DNA of 64,000 nt from positions 26,518,977 through 26,582,976 of the forward strand of contig CM076259.1 in the NCBI GenBank assembly GCA_038380795.1. The letters are read 5' to 3'. This DNA comes from Pyrocephalus nanus (taxonomy: Eukaryota > Chordata > Aves > Passeriformes > Tyrannidae). A model generated the notes under the pieces. It was given only the letters and a program-made list of their open reading frames with translations. It searched no databases and was not told the origin of the DNA. Positions within the stretch are counted from its first letter, which is position 1; each line of letters begins with the position of its first letter. The position numbers were made by a program, and so were the translations under genes. Positions 48,101 to 61,680 of the stretch are shown in pieces.

Positions 48101-50059
48101 GTCAATATATTTTGGGTGCTTAGGATAAATTCCCTTCTGTTCTGCATATGAAAGTGCTCTTGGGAGGAATCCTAAAAAGCCAAGATCCTACTTACTCAGA
48201 GTTGGCATTAGTCTGAAAAAGGCAGATGTCAGTTTCTATAAAAACAATTTCACTTGGTAACAATAGTGTTCTGGAGAAAGCTGCTGCCCTCTCCTCCTTT
48301 CTGAACTGGTGCACATATTTCAGCTTCCTCTCTCCATGAAAACGAACTCTGCATATAATTGTTCTCCTTAGCACAGATAATTTGGATTTTCTGAATGAAA
48401 AGCATCATAAGAATGGTACCAAGAAAAATTGGTAATAATTACTCATTCAAAATTAATTTTCTTTCTTTTGGCCATTTTGCTGGAATGACAGGAAGCTGGA
48501 AAGACAGGAGGCACTAAAACTGAGGTCTCTTAAGATATTGGGAGAGAGGGATCTCTGTCAGTCATAATGAATGACATTTTCTGGGTAGTTCTGAGTAATC
48601 TTGAGATCTCTGTTCCTCTGAAGACTGCAATACCATAGTCAGACAGCTTTAGACTCACAATTGGTATAAGCTAAATAAAAACTGATATACTACTCAAGCA
48701 GAGTTGAAAATAGAGTTCTTTAATGGCAAATGCTTTAACAAGTGTTGGTGACTCAGAGTTCAGGTCACTAAAACTCAGAATTAAAATTGTGACCATAAGA
48801 ATAATGATCCGTTGTAGCATTTTACCCAGGGACATCATAAATTCTTTGCCAGTTGAAGTCTCTTAATGGAGACTCATTGTCTTTTTAGAAGTTATGCTTT
48901 GATTCTGCCAAAAATTAATGGCTGAGATGAAGCAATTGCTTTACAATTTTTTTTCTATGCTATATAGAAGTCAAACTAAATCATCATATAGCTCCCTTCT
49001 AGACTCTATAAATCTTTGTGAGCCATCCACATGTAATTCCAGCATGAACCACCAAAGAGGGTAAAGTATTACAGTTTGAGTAATGAGATAAAAATGAAGA
49101 AACCTAAACATAGGTGGGCTACTAGGGGAAAAAAAAAAACTTTTCAGTGACATTTATTAGCTGTGGAACTCTTTCTACAAGAGATGGTGAAAGCCAGTTT
49201 TTGAGTCATTTGAAACAGTGATGCATTTAAAATTAGTACAGAATTCCTGACTATAGCAATAGGAGTATGCCTTCTTTGGCAGACTATTAAAACAATGAAC
49301 TTCTTTACTTCCACTTCTGTGATTGTTATGACAGTGTGTAAAATTTGGAGAATACTAATGAAGAGCTAATTCATGGGAAAATGGCTGCTGGTGACTGAAC
49401 ATCCATGGACATGTTCATCTTTCAGATGCCTGTAGTGAACACTTGTCAACATCATGGAAGTTAATATCACCCCTGGTTTATTTTCCTTCCTCATTTCATT
49501 TCCCACAGTACATCAGTGAATGCTGCTGATCACAAGTTACTCGGCTATCGAGGAAAGACAGAGAAACTGATCACTCAGTCTCTCAGTAGATCAGTACCTG
49601 AGACTGGCAGCAATAAAGTTTGCAGCTGAGGATCTGAACAACATCTAACCACTGCTTGGTATCTAGAAATTATCTGGCTGAATTAACTGAGGACATCACT
49701 CAAGGCAGTGCTAAAAGGGATTCAGATGATAGACTTTAAGTGATTTTTGCTCTTAACAATGTATTTTACAGGAGATTCTAGTTTCTCGGTCTGAAAACCC
49801 CTAAGCACGGCTAGTACATTGATGTGGAGATAATCAACTAGCAGGGGAGGATCAGAGGGTAATTTGCAGTGGTTGTCTAAAATTTTACCTTACATCTCAT
49901 ATTTTGGAGGCTTGCTGGGCACACCAGAATCACTAAAAGGCAGAGAAGTATCATTTCTGCAAAGGGGGATGCAAGCCTTCTTTTTTTCCAAGAGTGATCC
50001 CCAAATGGTTGTGTTACTTTAAGTTGTTCTGTGTTGGTATCGGAAAGGCCCAGGCTTTT

Positions 50060-50420
50060 CATTAACAGTTAATTAAGCCACAATGGCCCTTCCTTCCCAC
50101 CAGGGGCTGCCTTCATTTGCAGATTTATTTAAAGGGATTCTGTCAAGTTGGTTAGGCTTACAATGTGACTGATCTTTGCAGCCACATAGTCCAGCAGGAA
50201 ATGCCCAGAACACACCCCTAGGGCTATGTCTGTCTCTCTAAACTAAAGCCTGTCCTTCAAAAAGCATTGAATTACTACTTTTTCAAGTAGGATTTTATAG
50301 CCCTGTGAGTCAGAACGTGATGGATGCACACAAGCTGCACCCTTGCGCTCGAAGTGCAAGCACAAGGCAGTATTTACACATATATGGTAGGCAGGCTGAG
50401 TCTACATTTGCCTGTTTTAT
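50060..50420. promoter_or_regulatory. Candidate regulatory block with CTCF-like motif
   Basis: Repeat-free block starting with GTTAATTAA. A CTCF-like core CCACCAGGGGCTGCC lies at 50098-50112, with two mismatches to the consensus, and a CpG-bearing segment 'cccttgcgctcgaagtgcaag' with short inverted arms CTTGC/GCAAG at about 50342. It may be an insulator or enhancer; inference only. Confidence 0.28.
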
Positions 50421-50550
50421 AAGTACAGTGAAATACTGAGACCTGAATGGGACAATCTGAAAAGTAATCCTTCAAATGTATGAAGGAGATGCAATACACA
50501 CAATTCTATTACTGGAAGAGCAAGTGAGTTTTCAAGCACGCGGGTAGATG

Positions 50551-50578
50551 CAGACTTCATTCAGCAGACTTCATTCAG
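50551..50578 (+). repeat. 14-base tandem duplication
   Basis: The unit cagacttcattcag is present twice, head to tail, without mismatch. It is a recent-looking small duplication. Confidence 0.9.
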
Positions 50579-53500
50579 GGTGAGAAGGGCAAAGGTTCAG
50601 GATATGTGTCACTTGAGTGGGTTATTCATTGAGTGTACTGGCTGTGGTTGGAGCAGCAGACATGGAGCACATCTTTTCTTCCCTTCTGCTGCTAGTTAAT
50701 GCTTGTAGAAGTGGCCATATGGCTACTTCTTTTGGAGAAGTTCACACTTGATATGCCCAATAGTATAAATATTAAAAGACTAAAAAGTCTCAGAAGTAAT
50801 GTATTTAAAAGTTAAGAAATAACAGGATTAAAGTTGCCTTCCCAAGCTTAGCTCAAACTATTTTAGAAGTGTGTTATGATGTTAACTTTGTTAACTTAAT
50901 TGTTACTCTGATCTTTTGTAGGTCATCTGCTTCATTTGGTGTACAAAATAAAGGGCGCTTAGGGACTGGATCAGGGTTATGTTATTGAGGAGGTACATAT
51001 CAATGCAACTTGGGCTTCACTTCTTATAGATAGCTGAAGGTAGACAAGAGATTTCATTGTCTTCCAATGAATGCTGTTGAAAAGGAGAAAGCAGGTGTGG
51101 GTGGGTGAGATCAGTGAAACACTGCAATAGTAAAACCAGATTAACTCAAGGTTTGGGCAAGGATTGACAACTTTTTTGTTATCTCACTTTCTGATAAATG
51201 GTTTCTGCTTCCTCTCTTGCGCTCATAGATGTTCCCATCTCACTTATTCTGTGCAGCATAACCAGCACAAGAAGTTATTCTTTCCATCAATAGCCAGTGT
51301 TCTCCCTAAATCTGAGCAGTCCCTCACAATTTCAAATCACTAGCTGTTTCAAATCACGTGCAATTTAAAGTTTAAAATTCATCAGAACACTCTCTGCCAA
51401 CACTTTCTACATGACAGAAGACTGCTGGTGGTTCTGACACATTGCGGAAAAAGTGTCTTCTTGTGAAGGCAAGAGTTCATGGACACACACATTCTGTGGT
51501 AACAGCCAGTTAACAATGTCATTCTCCTGTGGTGGTGAAGATAATCACATCCACTGGAATCCACCACACAAGAAGTGCCATGCAGTCAAATATGTGAGTG
51601 GCAGTACTGGGTGCCAACTGGACATCCTCCTGCTACTGTATCAACCCTCTCTGCTATGTTTTAGGCCACCTTCTTGACACCCTGCTGACCTAGAGGTTTA
51701 TTTAGTTTGTGCCTTTTGCACTGATCTTAGGGGACTGAAAATTTCTCTAAGTATCACTCATGCATCACAAAATTTCAAAATCAAGTCTGCTACAAATCCA
51801 TCTGATGTCATCAGTTATCCTAACCCCGAGCAATCCGGCAGCATAGCATGTTGTTTTCCTGGCAGTGTGACAGCAGATTAGCTCAGAATGACCAAGAAAA
51901 AATATTTAATAACATAACAGTGGCCAATATGCAATTCTGGACATTCCTCTTTTAGTCTATAAATCAAACAAATGACTTATCAGCCCCTCCTAGCCTTAGT
52001 GGGTTTTTTTTTGCATATAGAAAAGCTTCTATAAAGAAAGGGGCTTAGCATTGTCCTGATGGTTTGCATGAAGTAACGGCTGTAGGACATCTGTGCTATC
52101 ATATGACAATGTGACAAGCTTGAAAGAATTTTTCCCCATAATAAAATATCATGCTTCATACAGCATACTTCACACAAAATCTGTCAATACTGTTTCAAGA
52201 GAGAGAAGTGAACTTGCTAAAGGCAATACAGTGGGTCATAGAAAAGAAATAAACCCCTACACTCTCCCTCACTTTAGAGGTATTGCAATGGATAACATAT
52301 TGTCATAAATGGTAACTTGCAATATCTTTTGCCATAGAATAGCTGTAGGTTGAAATACACTGTAGTAAGTGTTTTTCTCTCAACTGTAGGAAATCCTGAC
52401 CCATGCAGCTCCTGAAAAGTGTAGGTGTTTTACTGTAAGTGGTAACATCTCACATTTACAACTGGTTTCTGTGTGGGACACTGTCTTAACTGACATGTAT
52501 CAGAAACTTTCACTTAGATCAGTACCAGTTAGAGTTGAGAGACCTAGTAACATCCTGTGATTCTTGTCAGATGTGGTATTAGAAACTCAGGAGGTTACAA
52601 AGCAGAACTAATCCTTAACATCAGGACTCTTGGGCTGACATAATGGAGTTGGATGAAGGCCATCTTTGCAATTGGTAACCTCATACTGGTGTGTACCTTC
52701 TCCTTCCCACCCCAAAGTGCCCTCCTGACCCTCAGAGGGTGACCTGGCACAGCTGTTTACTGGCAAGGACAGGCTTTTTAAAAAGTGTTTTCTTTAGTGC
52801 CAATTGCAGCAAAAAAATAACTTTTTTTCTTTTCAGTATGAAAACCATATCCAAGTGATTCAATATTTTGGACTTGAATGTAATTTCCTCTTTCGGGCCA
52901 AATGGCTTACCACATCATCAGCACGTTTTTTTTCTGAACAAATGGTATTTTGAGATGGAAGCGTATCTAGGGTAACTGTTATCTATTAGAAGCTGAATCC
53001 CATTTTTCCTGGCTTGTTCAACAGCCTACTTTTAGGGGATTTAGATTCCTCTCATCCTTATGTTCCTGTCACTGTTTCGAAAAAAAATTTGTAGGAAATT
53101 ATGAGTGACAGGTAAAAGTTAGCAAAGAACAGATCTCAAAGCTGGTGGCATCCTTGGCTCTGACTATTGAATATTCCATAAAGAGTCTTGCACGAATGCT
53201 GGGACAACCTGATAGCTTTGATTCACAGACATGAAAATGAAATAATCAGTGATGTAACCATTGGAGCACAATTGTCTCATGACTTCACCCTCTTCATTGA
53301 CTCCTGACTTCAACAAATTAGTACCATCTAATGATTCACCAAAAGTTCATTTGTAGACTAACGTGACATCTATATTTATTCTCCAGGTTTACTAGAATTT
53401 ACTCCTTTAAACGTAATTATTCCGCTCTGCCTGTGCATGCACATGCACTTTCCTGGCAGATTTCAGTAGTACTTTTTGAACTAAATGACATTTTAAGTCA

Positions 53501-53724
53501 GACTCAGTGAGTATATCTCAGGATATACTGTTTTCAAATGATTGCTCTTTAACAATTAGGATGGCTCCTAAAACACTTCTTTCCTGGATTAGCCTAATTA
53601 ATGAAAAAAAATCAGTCAGATTTGCCTATAAAGGTTTCTCTCAAACTTATTAATTAGAGAAACAAGTCACTTTAGGGAACAATTACAGATTTTAATGAGT
53701 GCAAAAGAAGATTACATATGCTGC

Positions 53725-53742
53725 TTTTTTTTTTTTTTTTTT
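53725..53742 (+). repeat. Poly-T run (T18)
   Basis: An uninterrupted T homopolymer; no retroposon is recognised beside it. Confidence 0.9.
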
Positions 53743-56700
53743 AATATTTGACTGAACAGACTGCCTTATACAAACATGAATGTTAAAAATAAGCACCCTG
53801 CAGCCTGTCTGGAGAGAGCTGCTGCAAGTCTGTAAAGGGATTTTTTTCTCCTCAAGGCAAAAAGAGGTGAGGCATTCTGAAGTGAAAAGTTTTTTCCTGG
53901 TTACTGTGTTATTTTCCCCTCTTTACTCTGAAAAATTTACTGTTTCATGGTATTATATGTTTTTGACTTTCTTTATGTCAATGCAATTATCTTTTGACAG
54001 TAGCAGAGACCATGCAATATGTAATCACATAAAACCTCACATTTGATACGCCTATTTCTGTGAATTTGTATTACACACATGGGACTGTATTCAACCATCT
54101 CTATATATATTTCTTATTTGTAAAATGGCTTATTCACACTTTTGACAAAAAAATCCCTTGTATTTATTCTAAGCTGTATTTCCACAGATCTTTACAGCAG
54201 AATAAATAATTTCTAAATGGAAACATTTGTTAAAAAATCTATGAACTGAAATGTTTGTCTATGTTCAATATATGTTTGTGTAATCTTCATGTTATTATTA
54301 GCTTCATTCGCTTTTATGAGTAATTGTAACATCCTTTGTATCTTTTTTTGCAAAATTACTGACCCATGGTTACTGTTAAATCAAGTTTAGATCAGGGTGT
54401 TTACCTGCAGTAAACATTTCAGGCAACATCACAGGCCTGAATGTCTGAGTGACTAAGTTTGGGATTTGAAAATTAATACATAGACTCTACTCTGATCATT
54501 TAAGAGAACTGCAGACCAGGAGCCAGTAGGCCCAAGAAGAAAAACAGAAGCAGTTCAAATGATTTTGTACTAAGGAGGTGACAAAACCTCTGTGTAGTTA
54601 CTGCAAAAATTACTCCTTAAGTGCTGTGTTTGATTTCAGGTTTGATTCAGAGAATAATGTTGGAATATTGAAGAAGGTATGAAAAATACAAAGAAAGAAT
54701 TCTGGAAAACATGCCTTAAAATGAGAGACTAAAAGACCTTATTTTGTTTAGCCCATGAAAGGGAACACTGATGGGTAAATTAATCATCATCAATAGATGG
54801 CTACAAAAGGCGAAGATGTATGCCATTCTGAGACTCTTTAATCTGCCTGATGATGATATAATTAGATGTGGCATCTGGAAACCGAGGTTAGAAAAATGAA
54901 AATTTGAAGAAAACATGCAACTTCTTAACTGTTAGTATAATTAATCACCAAACAGTTTATCAAGGGAAAGCTAAATGTGTAGTGGACTGCAGATTTCAAA
55001 TTAAGAATGTTATTTAAAATTTACTTTCCAGACCAGTCCTCAGTTGCTGGACAATTCCTTCATGAAAGCCTTCTCCAAATCATGGAAATAAGAACTGTTC
55101 ATTCACTTCAATAGAGGACATTACATCAGTAAGGAAGTAATGTGTTTTGCATTACAACAGATTCAATGGTAACAGTCCTTCTGGTATTAACATCTATGAA
55201 GTATCACAAGAAACAAATTGACAGGTACACCTTCAATTTTTGCCCAAGTTTAAGTTTTTCCAGTTCCTTTTATATCACTTTTCAAACATGACCCTTTGCG
55301 TAGGCTGCATTTTTGAAGAAAGTACTAAGCATTTTGTGGAACAGGGAAGAATGTTCCCACTTTTAAACTTTTCATATAGATTTTCATCTTAGCTTAGTGC
55401 TCATCTGATCTGAGATATGATGTGAGGGAAATGACTAATGTGGCTTTCATTGCTACAGTGAAATTCTGTTTTGTCTGATCAACTGAACCATCTTCAATAG
55501 AAGTTTATCATACTGGCAGTTCATCACATCCTGATGCCATATGCTGTGTATCAGTCTGGTCCATTAGTGTTTAATTCCCAAACTCCCCCAAAGCCAGTGC
55601 AAATTGATTTCTCTACTTACTGATGATGAGTATTTAATTCTGTAGGCTTCCTTCCTGCTGAGTCCCCTTGGCTAAAGTCATAGGGAAAGGCATGGGGAAG
55701 CAAGAATGCTGGACTCAAGGCTTGTTCTTCCATTCATTTGTTGCATAAGCAATCTACAAGAGATGTCCCTTGTGTGGTTTTGGTTCCTTTAATGACCATG
55801 CCACTTGCTCAAGATGCTTTTGATTCACAGAAGTTGAGAAAGCATGTACTCTCTATTTCCTCATATTGCTTACAATGATATGCTATCATGTAGACAGCAT
55901 CTGAATCTGTTCACGGCCTTCTAAAAATATAGAAAACATCAATGTAACACAGCTTAAATGAAGTTTGTTTAAAAACAAAAAAAAGCTACACCTTATGTCT
56001 GTCCAGTTATAGTTTAGGTAGAGTTTCAGCCTACAGTGTTCATAAAGTAGTACAGTGTTCAACTGAAGATGTCTGGTCAGAGAAGTTTGGGATTTTATTG
56101 CTTTATTTTAAACCTTAGGAATATCATACAAGTCTTGTTTTTCGTGCTCACTGAAATTCTTTGTTGGAAAGACCCAGAGAAACCAATTCAAAATTTTTAA
56201 TAGTGAAGATATATTGAATTGTTAACTAAAGACCTTTTCTTTGAGCTGATGGAAGGAGAACTTCAACAAAATCAAATAGAAGGTAATCTTGGATAGACTG
56301 AATATAAATTACTTCTTTAACCCTTCATGCCCAGCTATTTTAAGTACTGCCTTTGCTTGGTAGCTGTCTTATGTCAAGCCTGACAGCCACGGCATGGCAC
56401 ATGAGGGTCTACTGTCATCTCTTCTGCTGTGCCCTGCTGGCTGTAGGACTAACAATTGACCCATTACCCCTAGTTGGAAAGGTTGAACAGTGGGGTTACA
56501 GCTCCTCATTCTAGTACTAAGCTGTGACACTGGGAGGGTTACAAGACACCTGTGTTGGACTGGCACTCCTGCTGTGTCTAAAGCCCTGCGTAAATGGGGA
56601 AAAATCTGCTGCTACCACTGTTTTAAACAGCATGTCAATTGGACTTGTTCCAAGCAGGGCTCAATGACATGGCACATAAATTGGCAGTAGCAGCTGGTGA

Positions 56701-59157
56701 CATAGCTATCCCAGCTCTCCACATCAGCAGTGGAGCAGTACAGATGTTTCAAGAGGTACAGCAAGCAGTATTTAAATCTAGTGTTCAGGGCATCATTTCT
56801 CTCCGTGGTTCTCCTACTGTCATCAGAAAAAAACTCCAGATAATGGATATAATGCCAAACACGAGCTATTGGTTTCTAGGGAATATGAGAGAACCACACT
56901 TAAAACCCACACCCAGAAACATGGAAGGTAAAGAATTCTGTCCAGACAGAAGCTGTTGTCCATCTCTTCTTGTACCATTTTCATAGCTTGTAATCATAGT
57001 TTACAGGACATCACAGGGAATGTTCTGTTGAAGAGGCTTGTACGCCTTTCTCAGCTCAGCACAAGGTGAACGTCCTTCCCTATTGCTCTAAACTCCTTCC
57101 TACTGGATCTGTGCTAACTGATCTGACAGCTACTCCTACTGCACTTGTGGCCAACTCCCCATGGCTCCTGCTGTGCTTCAGTTCTTAGAGGAGAATCAGT
57201 GAGAAGCAGAGTCCTGATGGAACAGAACCACAGCAAAGGTAGTGCAAAAGGAAATATCAGGCGAGGCTCTATCCAGTGAGTTTTCTCTCTGCAGGAGTCC
57301 TCAAAGGTTTTAAGCCTCACCATTTAATTCTCCTTTTCTTTTTCTGTGTTCCTTACTATTTGCTTGGCTGCCTAGACTGCCACCCCCTTGATAAACAGGC
57401 ACAATGAATGGATGCAACAAGGTGGAAAGGATGGTGGGAAATCTCATAATTTCTCTCAGGAGGATGATCTTGCAGGTTGGAGGAGGAGAAAACAAATCAC
57501 TCAAGTTTTACCACAACAGGGAGCTGCCTGGTAGTGTCTGGGAAAAGGAAACTAAGGCAGGTACTTATAAAGCACTTACCTGGTGCTTCCTCATACTTTC
57601 ATGACAGACTTGTCATGACTGTTCTGTTTTACCATAGGAATATGTAAAAACTCTTATGCATCCCATAGAAGCCCAAGTGAGTGCACATATTCCTTGGGGC
57701 CTGCTAGCTCCAGGGCAGGCTGAATGCCTATGGAGCCCCATGGTATGAGGAGCTCTGACTGGTATCTGCAGTGGACTTCCACTGCACAGATATTTCCCAT
57801 TTCCTCCAAAGTGAAAACAGCTTTAATGGGCATTCTCTTTCTTCCATTTTTTCATCTCTCTTGTCTTTGCTGCAAACCTGTGAATCCAAGTCAGCCAGAT
57901 TTCTCTGACACCTTTAGTGTGTTTGGCCTGTTGCCAGAAATATGTGAGGCCATTTATTCTGCTGAAGATGTGTCTGTCCTCAACAGGCACTCAAGCCTCT
58001 TTCTCATACTGCAGCTTACCCAGTACTTATGGAGCACACATTGCAGAAAAATAGCCATTTGGTGAGGGAATAAGAATACATAAATGCTTCCTTCTTTGTC
58101 CTTTCTTTTGTCTAACTACTCCCCAGATGTTTCAGATTCTGTGGTTCACACATAGCCAAGTAATGCTCTTGTTTTTGCACAGCAGGAAAAAAAGGGATTT
58201 CAAAAACGGACATATAACAGTTCTTTAGGTCTGCTGCTTATCAAATATTTCCTGGCAACTCTGTTTAATCCCTGATCCCTCTCTCAGATTTTCTCTCTGA
58301 AGCAATTGAAGCCTTCTGTTTTATAATCATCTCCCATTCCATTTGATAAAGTTCAAAACAGCCTTAAGTGAAAATAATTTCACATAGTAGAACCAGCTCT
58401 GGTGTGGCACACTGCAAATAACATTTAACCCTACTAATCAAGCATGTCATATGAATGAACTTCCTAGTTCTCTCACTATTAAATATCTTGTCCTCGTCCA
58501 ATTTTACATTTTTTCCAGTGGTATTTGTCAGTGTATGGTTTCTTTCTTTATGAAAATATCTTACAAGGAAGACACTATAAAACTACATTTCTTGTTTTTC
58601 AGATGAGTACAGGGTCAGATTTCTAAAATCAATTAGATGTCTAAATAACATTGCATATGTAACCCACAATCTGCTGATCTTACCTATGGTGATGAAAGAT
58701 ACTTCATTTTTCTCTACTTTTAGAAAGGTTATTAAAAGTTCTCACTAAGCATCTTTTACCTGCTAGCCATCTTTATTCCCTGTGGTTCACTTTCTTCCAC
58801 CATAGCAGCTTTGTACTGTTACAGTCTAAAGCTGAGAACTTGATGAACTGAAAAAGTTTGTGCTGGTAAGCTGTCAACCTTGCCTAGGTGCTGATCTGAT
58901 TTTACAGATTTTATTCCTTTTGAAACTTTCCAAATGTTTAGTGATACAGCTATTAAATCACCCTACACATACTATGGTTTAGAGCTTTACAGTTTAGGGG
59001 ATATGGCTCAGGGTTTTTCTGGTTTTGTCCTCATCTTGCTTCCAGCCTGACAAAAAAGAATATATTGATTTTATGATTGAGACATGCCCAAGAAGCACCC
59101 TATGTTCTTACAGTCCAAGGGAAGCTTGAGATCAATGGCAGATGAATGTGTTACTTT

Positions 59158-59240
59158 TAGAATTATAGAACTGTAGAAGGGTTTGGGTTGAAGGGAACCT
59201 TAAAGATTACCTAGTCTAATCCCCAGAGATCATTCCTTTT
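59158..59240 (-). mobile_element. Short CR1 LINE 3' end
   Basis: 'aattatagaactgtagaagg', 'gtttgggttgaagggaacc', 'ttaaagattacctagtctaa', then 'tccccagagatcatt', is the reverse complement of the CR1 terminus ('...agatgatctttaaggtcccttccaacccaaacc...tctatgatt'). The copy is heavily 5'-truncated; faint similarity may extend to about 59300. Confidence 0.9.
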
Positions 59241-61129
59241 CAAAGTCTTGTCCCCTGTCTAGCAACAGCTCACAGAGACACTTGATTTTTATAATTCAAA
59301 CCCCTCAGTTTTTACCACTGAATGATACTAAGGGATAAGTGTTTGTCTGGTTACTAAAACTGGATTTTATGGTTTCTCTGCTGGACATGAAATGCTGATT
59401 TAGAATCATGTTCTCAGACATTTACTTTGCAGAAGCCATGTATATTTTAGGCCTTGTTAAATCTCTAATGTCTGCCTTTATGCTGCGACTCCAATGTCAT
59501 TCTTCATCCTCTCAAACTATTTGACTGGCATTGTCTACAGTTCTGGTATGTGTTTTGATTCTGTATGGTATCATGCCAAAATACTGCAACATTCAGGTTT
59601 TATTCAGTTATGCTCACATAACATTCAGTATTGTCATCTAGAATTAGAGTCCAATTTTTATATAAATGGTCTTGCTACAGACCATGGTCCAATCTTTCTC
59701 TTTGGCATATTCATTTGGAGTAAAATAAAAAACAAGAAGGATAATCTGTTCACATAATATTGTGTAATATTTCCATAAAATCTAGTTTGGCTAACATACG
59801 GTATAAAGGGGCAAAATTTCTCTCACATCTTACTGACAAATGTAATGGGCTTTTTTCTTCTGCTCTTGTTTTGATCGTGTGCTTGAGGTTTATCTGTGCT
59901 TCCAGGGAAAAAGATCATTCACCCTTATGACTATGAAAAAATTTTATCTGTTTGATACCTTTGATTCTTTTTTCACCAGAATGAGATTTCTCCTAAGAGA
60001 ACACTTTAATCTAGCCACTTTTTGATAGATATCATACCTCTGGGACAATTATCTGCTCTGGAATAGCATAGTGAGTAATTTCTGCAACTTTGAAAGAATT
60101 TTAGCAATTTTAACAGTGTGCCTGTTTGATTTGCTATGTGATGGAGATAATTCTTTTCATGGATAATTGCCACAACCCTTCTGAAAGAAAACCAAGTTAT
60201 TCTGCTTTTTGGGTATGTCATGCCTGCTGAAATGCCTTTGCTTATTCTCTGATGGTTACTATTGCAATGCTTGGCAGTCCATCTAGCTGCCAGAAGTCTA
60301 TATAGCCATTAACAGTAGCAGTGTAGTCTGTATGGATTTCTGTGGAAAACCCCCACATTTCTTCTTTACTGCAGTGCTCAGGACCATACTATATTTCTTC
60401 TTTCCGTTTTTCTTCTTTCTTCTGCTTGAACTGTGTGTTTTTGCACACAGCTCTTCAAGAGGTCTCTGATACTTACTTGCTCACTGTATGGCATTTGTGA
60501 CCAACTTCTTCTATTCCTGAGTTATGTGCTCCCAGCCCAACTGTTCTTTTCATAACATGCTTCCTGAAAAGAGAGTTTCCTAAAGCTGTGCCTGCATGGT
60601 GTGGTGCACTGAGCTAGTCCTGCAGCCCCATGCTTTCCCTGGCCTAGCAAAGCACGCTTCTCAGCCCAGCAGTGGAGGAGTCTGTGTAGAGCACTGTGCT
60701 TATGAAGAACTACCATCTCTGGACCCTATCTCATTACCTCTCCCTGGCACTGTCTGCTATATGTACCCTAAATTTTTGTTTGTTGTCATAATGTAGTGAC
60801 CTCTTCTGGAGATCCGCTCACTCTATCACTGCAGCTTCATTTCTTTTCCACTGTCACAGAAGACTGATTTTTCAGCCAGCAGAATCATACTTCAGCACAT
60901 GGAAATACTGCATTATGTATATTTTCACTTTTATTTAATCTCAGTAGATCTTATTTTGAATAGCCTAATAGTAATTCGGTCTCACCTTGTTTAGTTGCTG
61001 CAATTACAAATTTCTTTTATAGGTACATACCTCAATATTCTCATGTTCTTACTCTTAAATGCATGGTAATTGTTGTTATTTGACATTCAGCAGCTATAAA
61101 GGTTATAGTTAAACCAATTGCCTCTCCAA
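59241..61129. other. Intergenic, no gene seen
   Basis: AT-rich unique sequence with a pyrimidine-rich patch near 60380-60425. No supported gene. Confidence 0.55.
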
Positions 61130-61680
61130 CTGTGTTTAGGGCACTTAATCTGCACGGGAGAATTAGAGGATTTTCTCAAGTTCTTCTAACACCTTTGTCT
61201 GGGTGTAAAAGCACATTATAGGTGAAGTCTACTGCATCAGCCCTGTGTTGTCTCAGTTCCTTGCAAACTCCCTCCAGATGTTAAAGTAACCTCCTGCTTC
61301 ATAAAACTAATCAGAATCCACAGTGCACCACATTCCCCTTGCACAGACTCCAACTGTTGCTTTTTGTGCTTGAATGGCTGATTCCCCCCCTCTCCCCTGC
61401 CTCTGGTGTGCTGCCTGGCACAGGTAACAAATGCTTCGTCACTGACCCGTACTGGTGTGAAGGCCCCTGGGTTCAATTAAGTGGAGCAAGAGGCAGTAAA
61501 TAAACCGCATGGGCCAGGGCATTAAATCACTCAGTGCAGAGAAGAATCAGATGCCGAGGAGGTTTGGTTTGGAGGTGGGCCGCGTGCACTTGCACCCACA
61601 CTGCAACTTAATACCCTTACTGCAAGTTAATGACAATTGCAATCAAGCGGGGTGATGTCCCCTTTCTTCCTTCCACTCCT
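61130..61680. promoter_or_regulatory. Candidate regulatory block
   Basis: Repeat-free sequence with many CpGs kept in an otherwise CpG-poor area ('cttcgtcactgacccgta', 'ataaaccgcatgggcc', 'gatgccgagg', 'gggccgcgtgcac', 'aatcaagcgggg'). It holds homeodomain-type cores (caattaagtg, gttaatgac), a near-palindrome GTGCACTTGCAC (61584-61595) and a 13-base near-repeat (ACTGCAACTTAAT at 61600, ACTGCAAGTTAAT at 61619). It is the strongest-looking non-coding candidate in the right half. Conservation is untested. Confidence 0.38.

Larger units (their letters stand above)
46461..50050. other. Intergenic, no gene seen
   Basis: Unique sequence with an ATT microsatellite at 48083-48100 and a possible diverged CR1 end near 47490-47550. 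No supported gene. Confidence 0.55.
50421..59154. other. Intergenic, no gene seen
   Basis: Long AT-rich stretch with a T18 run at 53725-53742. A 115-codon plus-strand frame at 56639-56986 lacks known motifs, splice context or codon structure that would support it. Nothing else is recognised. Confidence 0.55.

Noticed and set aside
56639..56986. 115-codon plus-strand frame
   Set aside because: No recognisable motif, no flanking splice structure or promoter, and length within chance for 64 kb in six frames.
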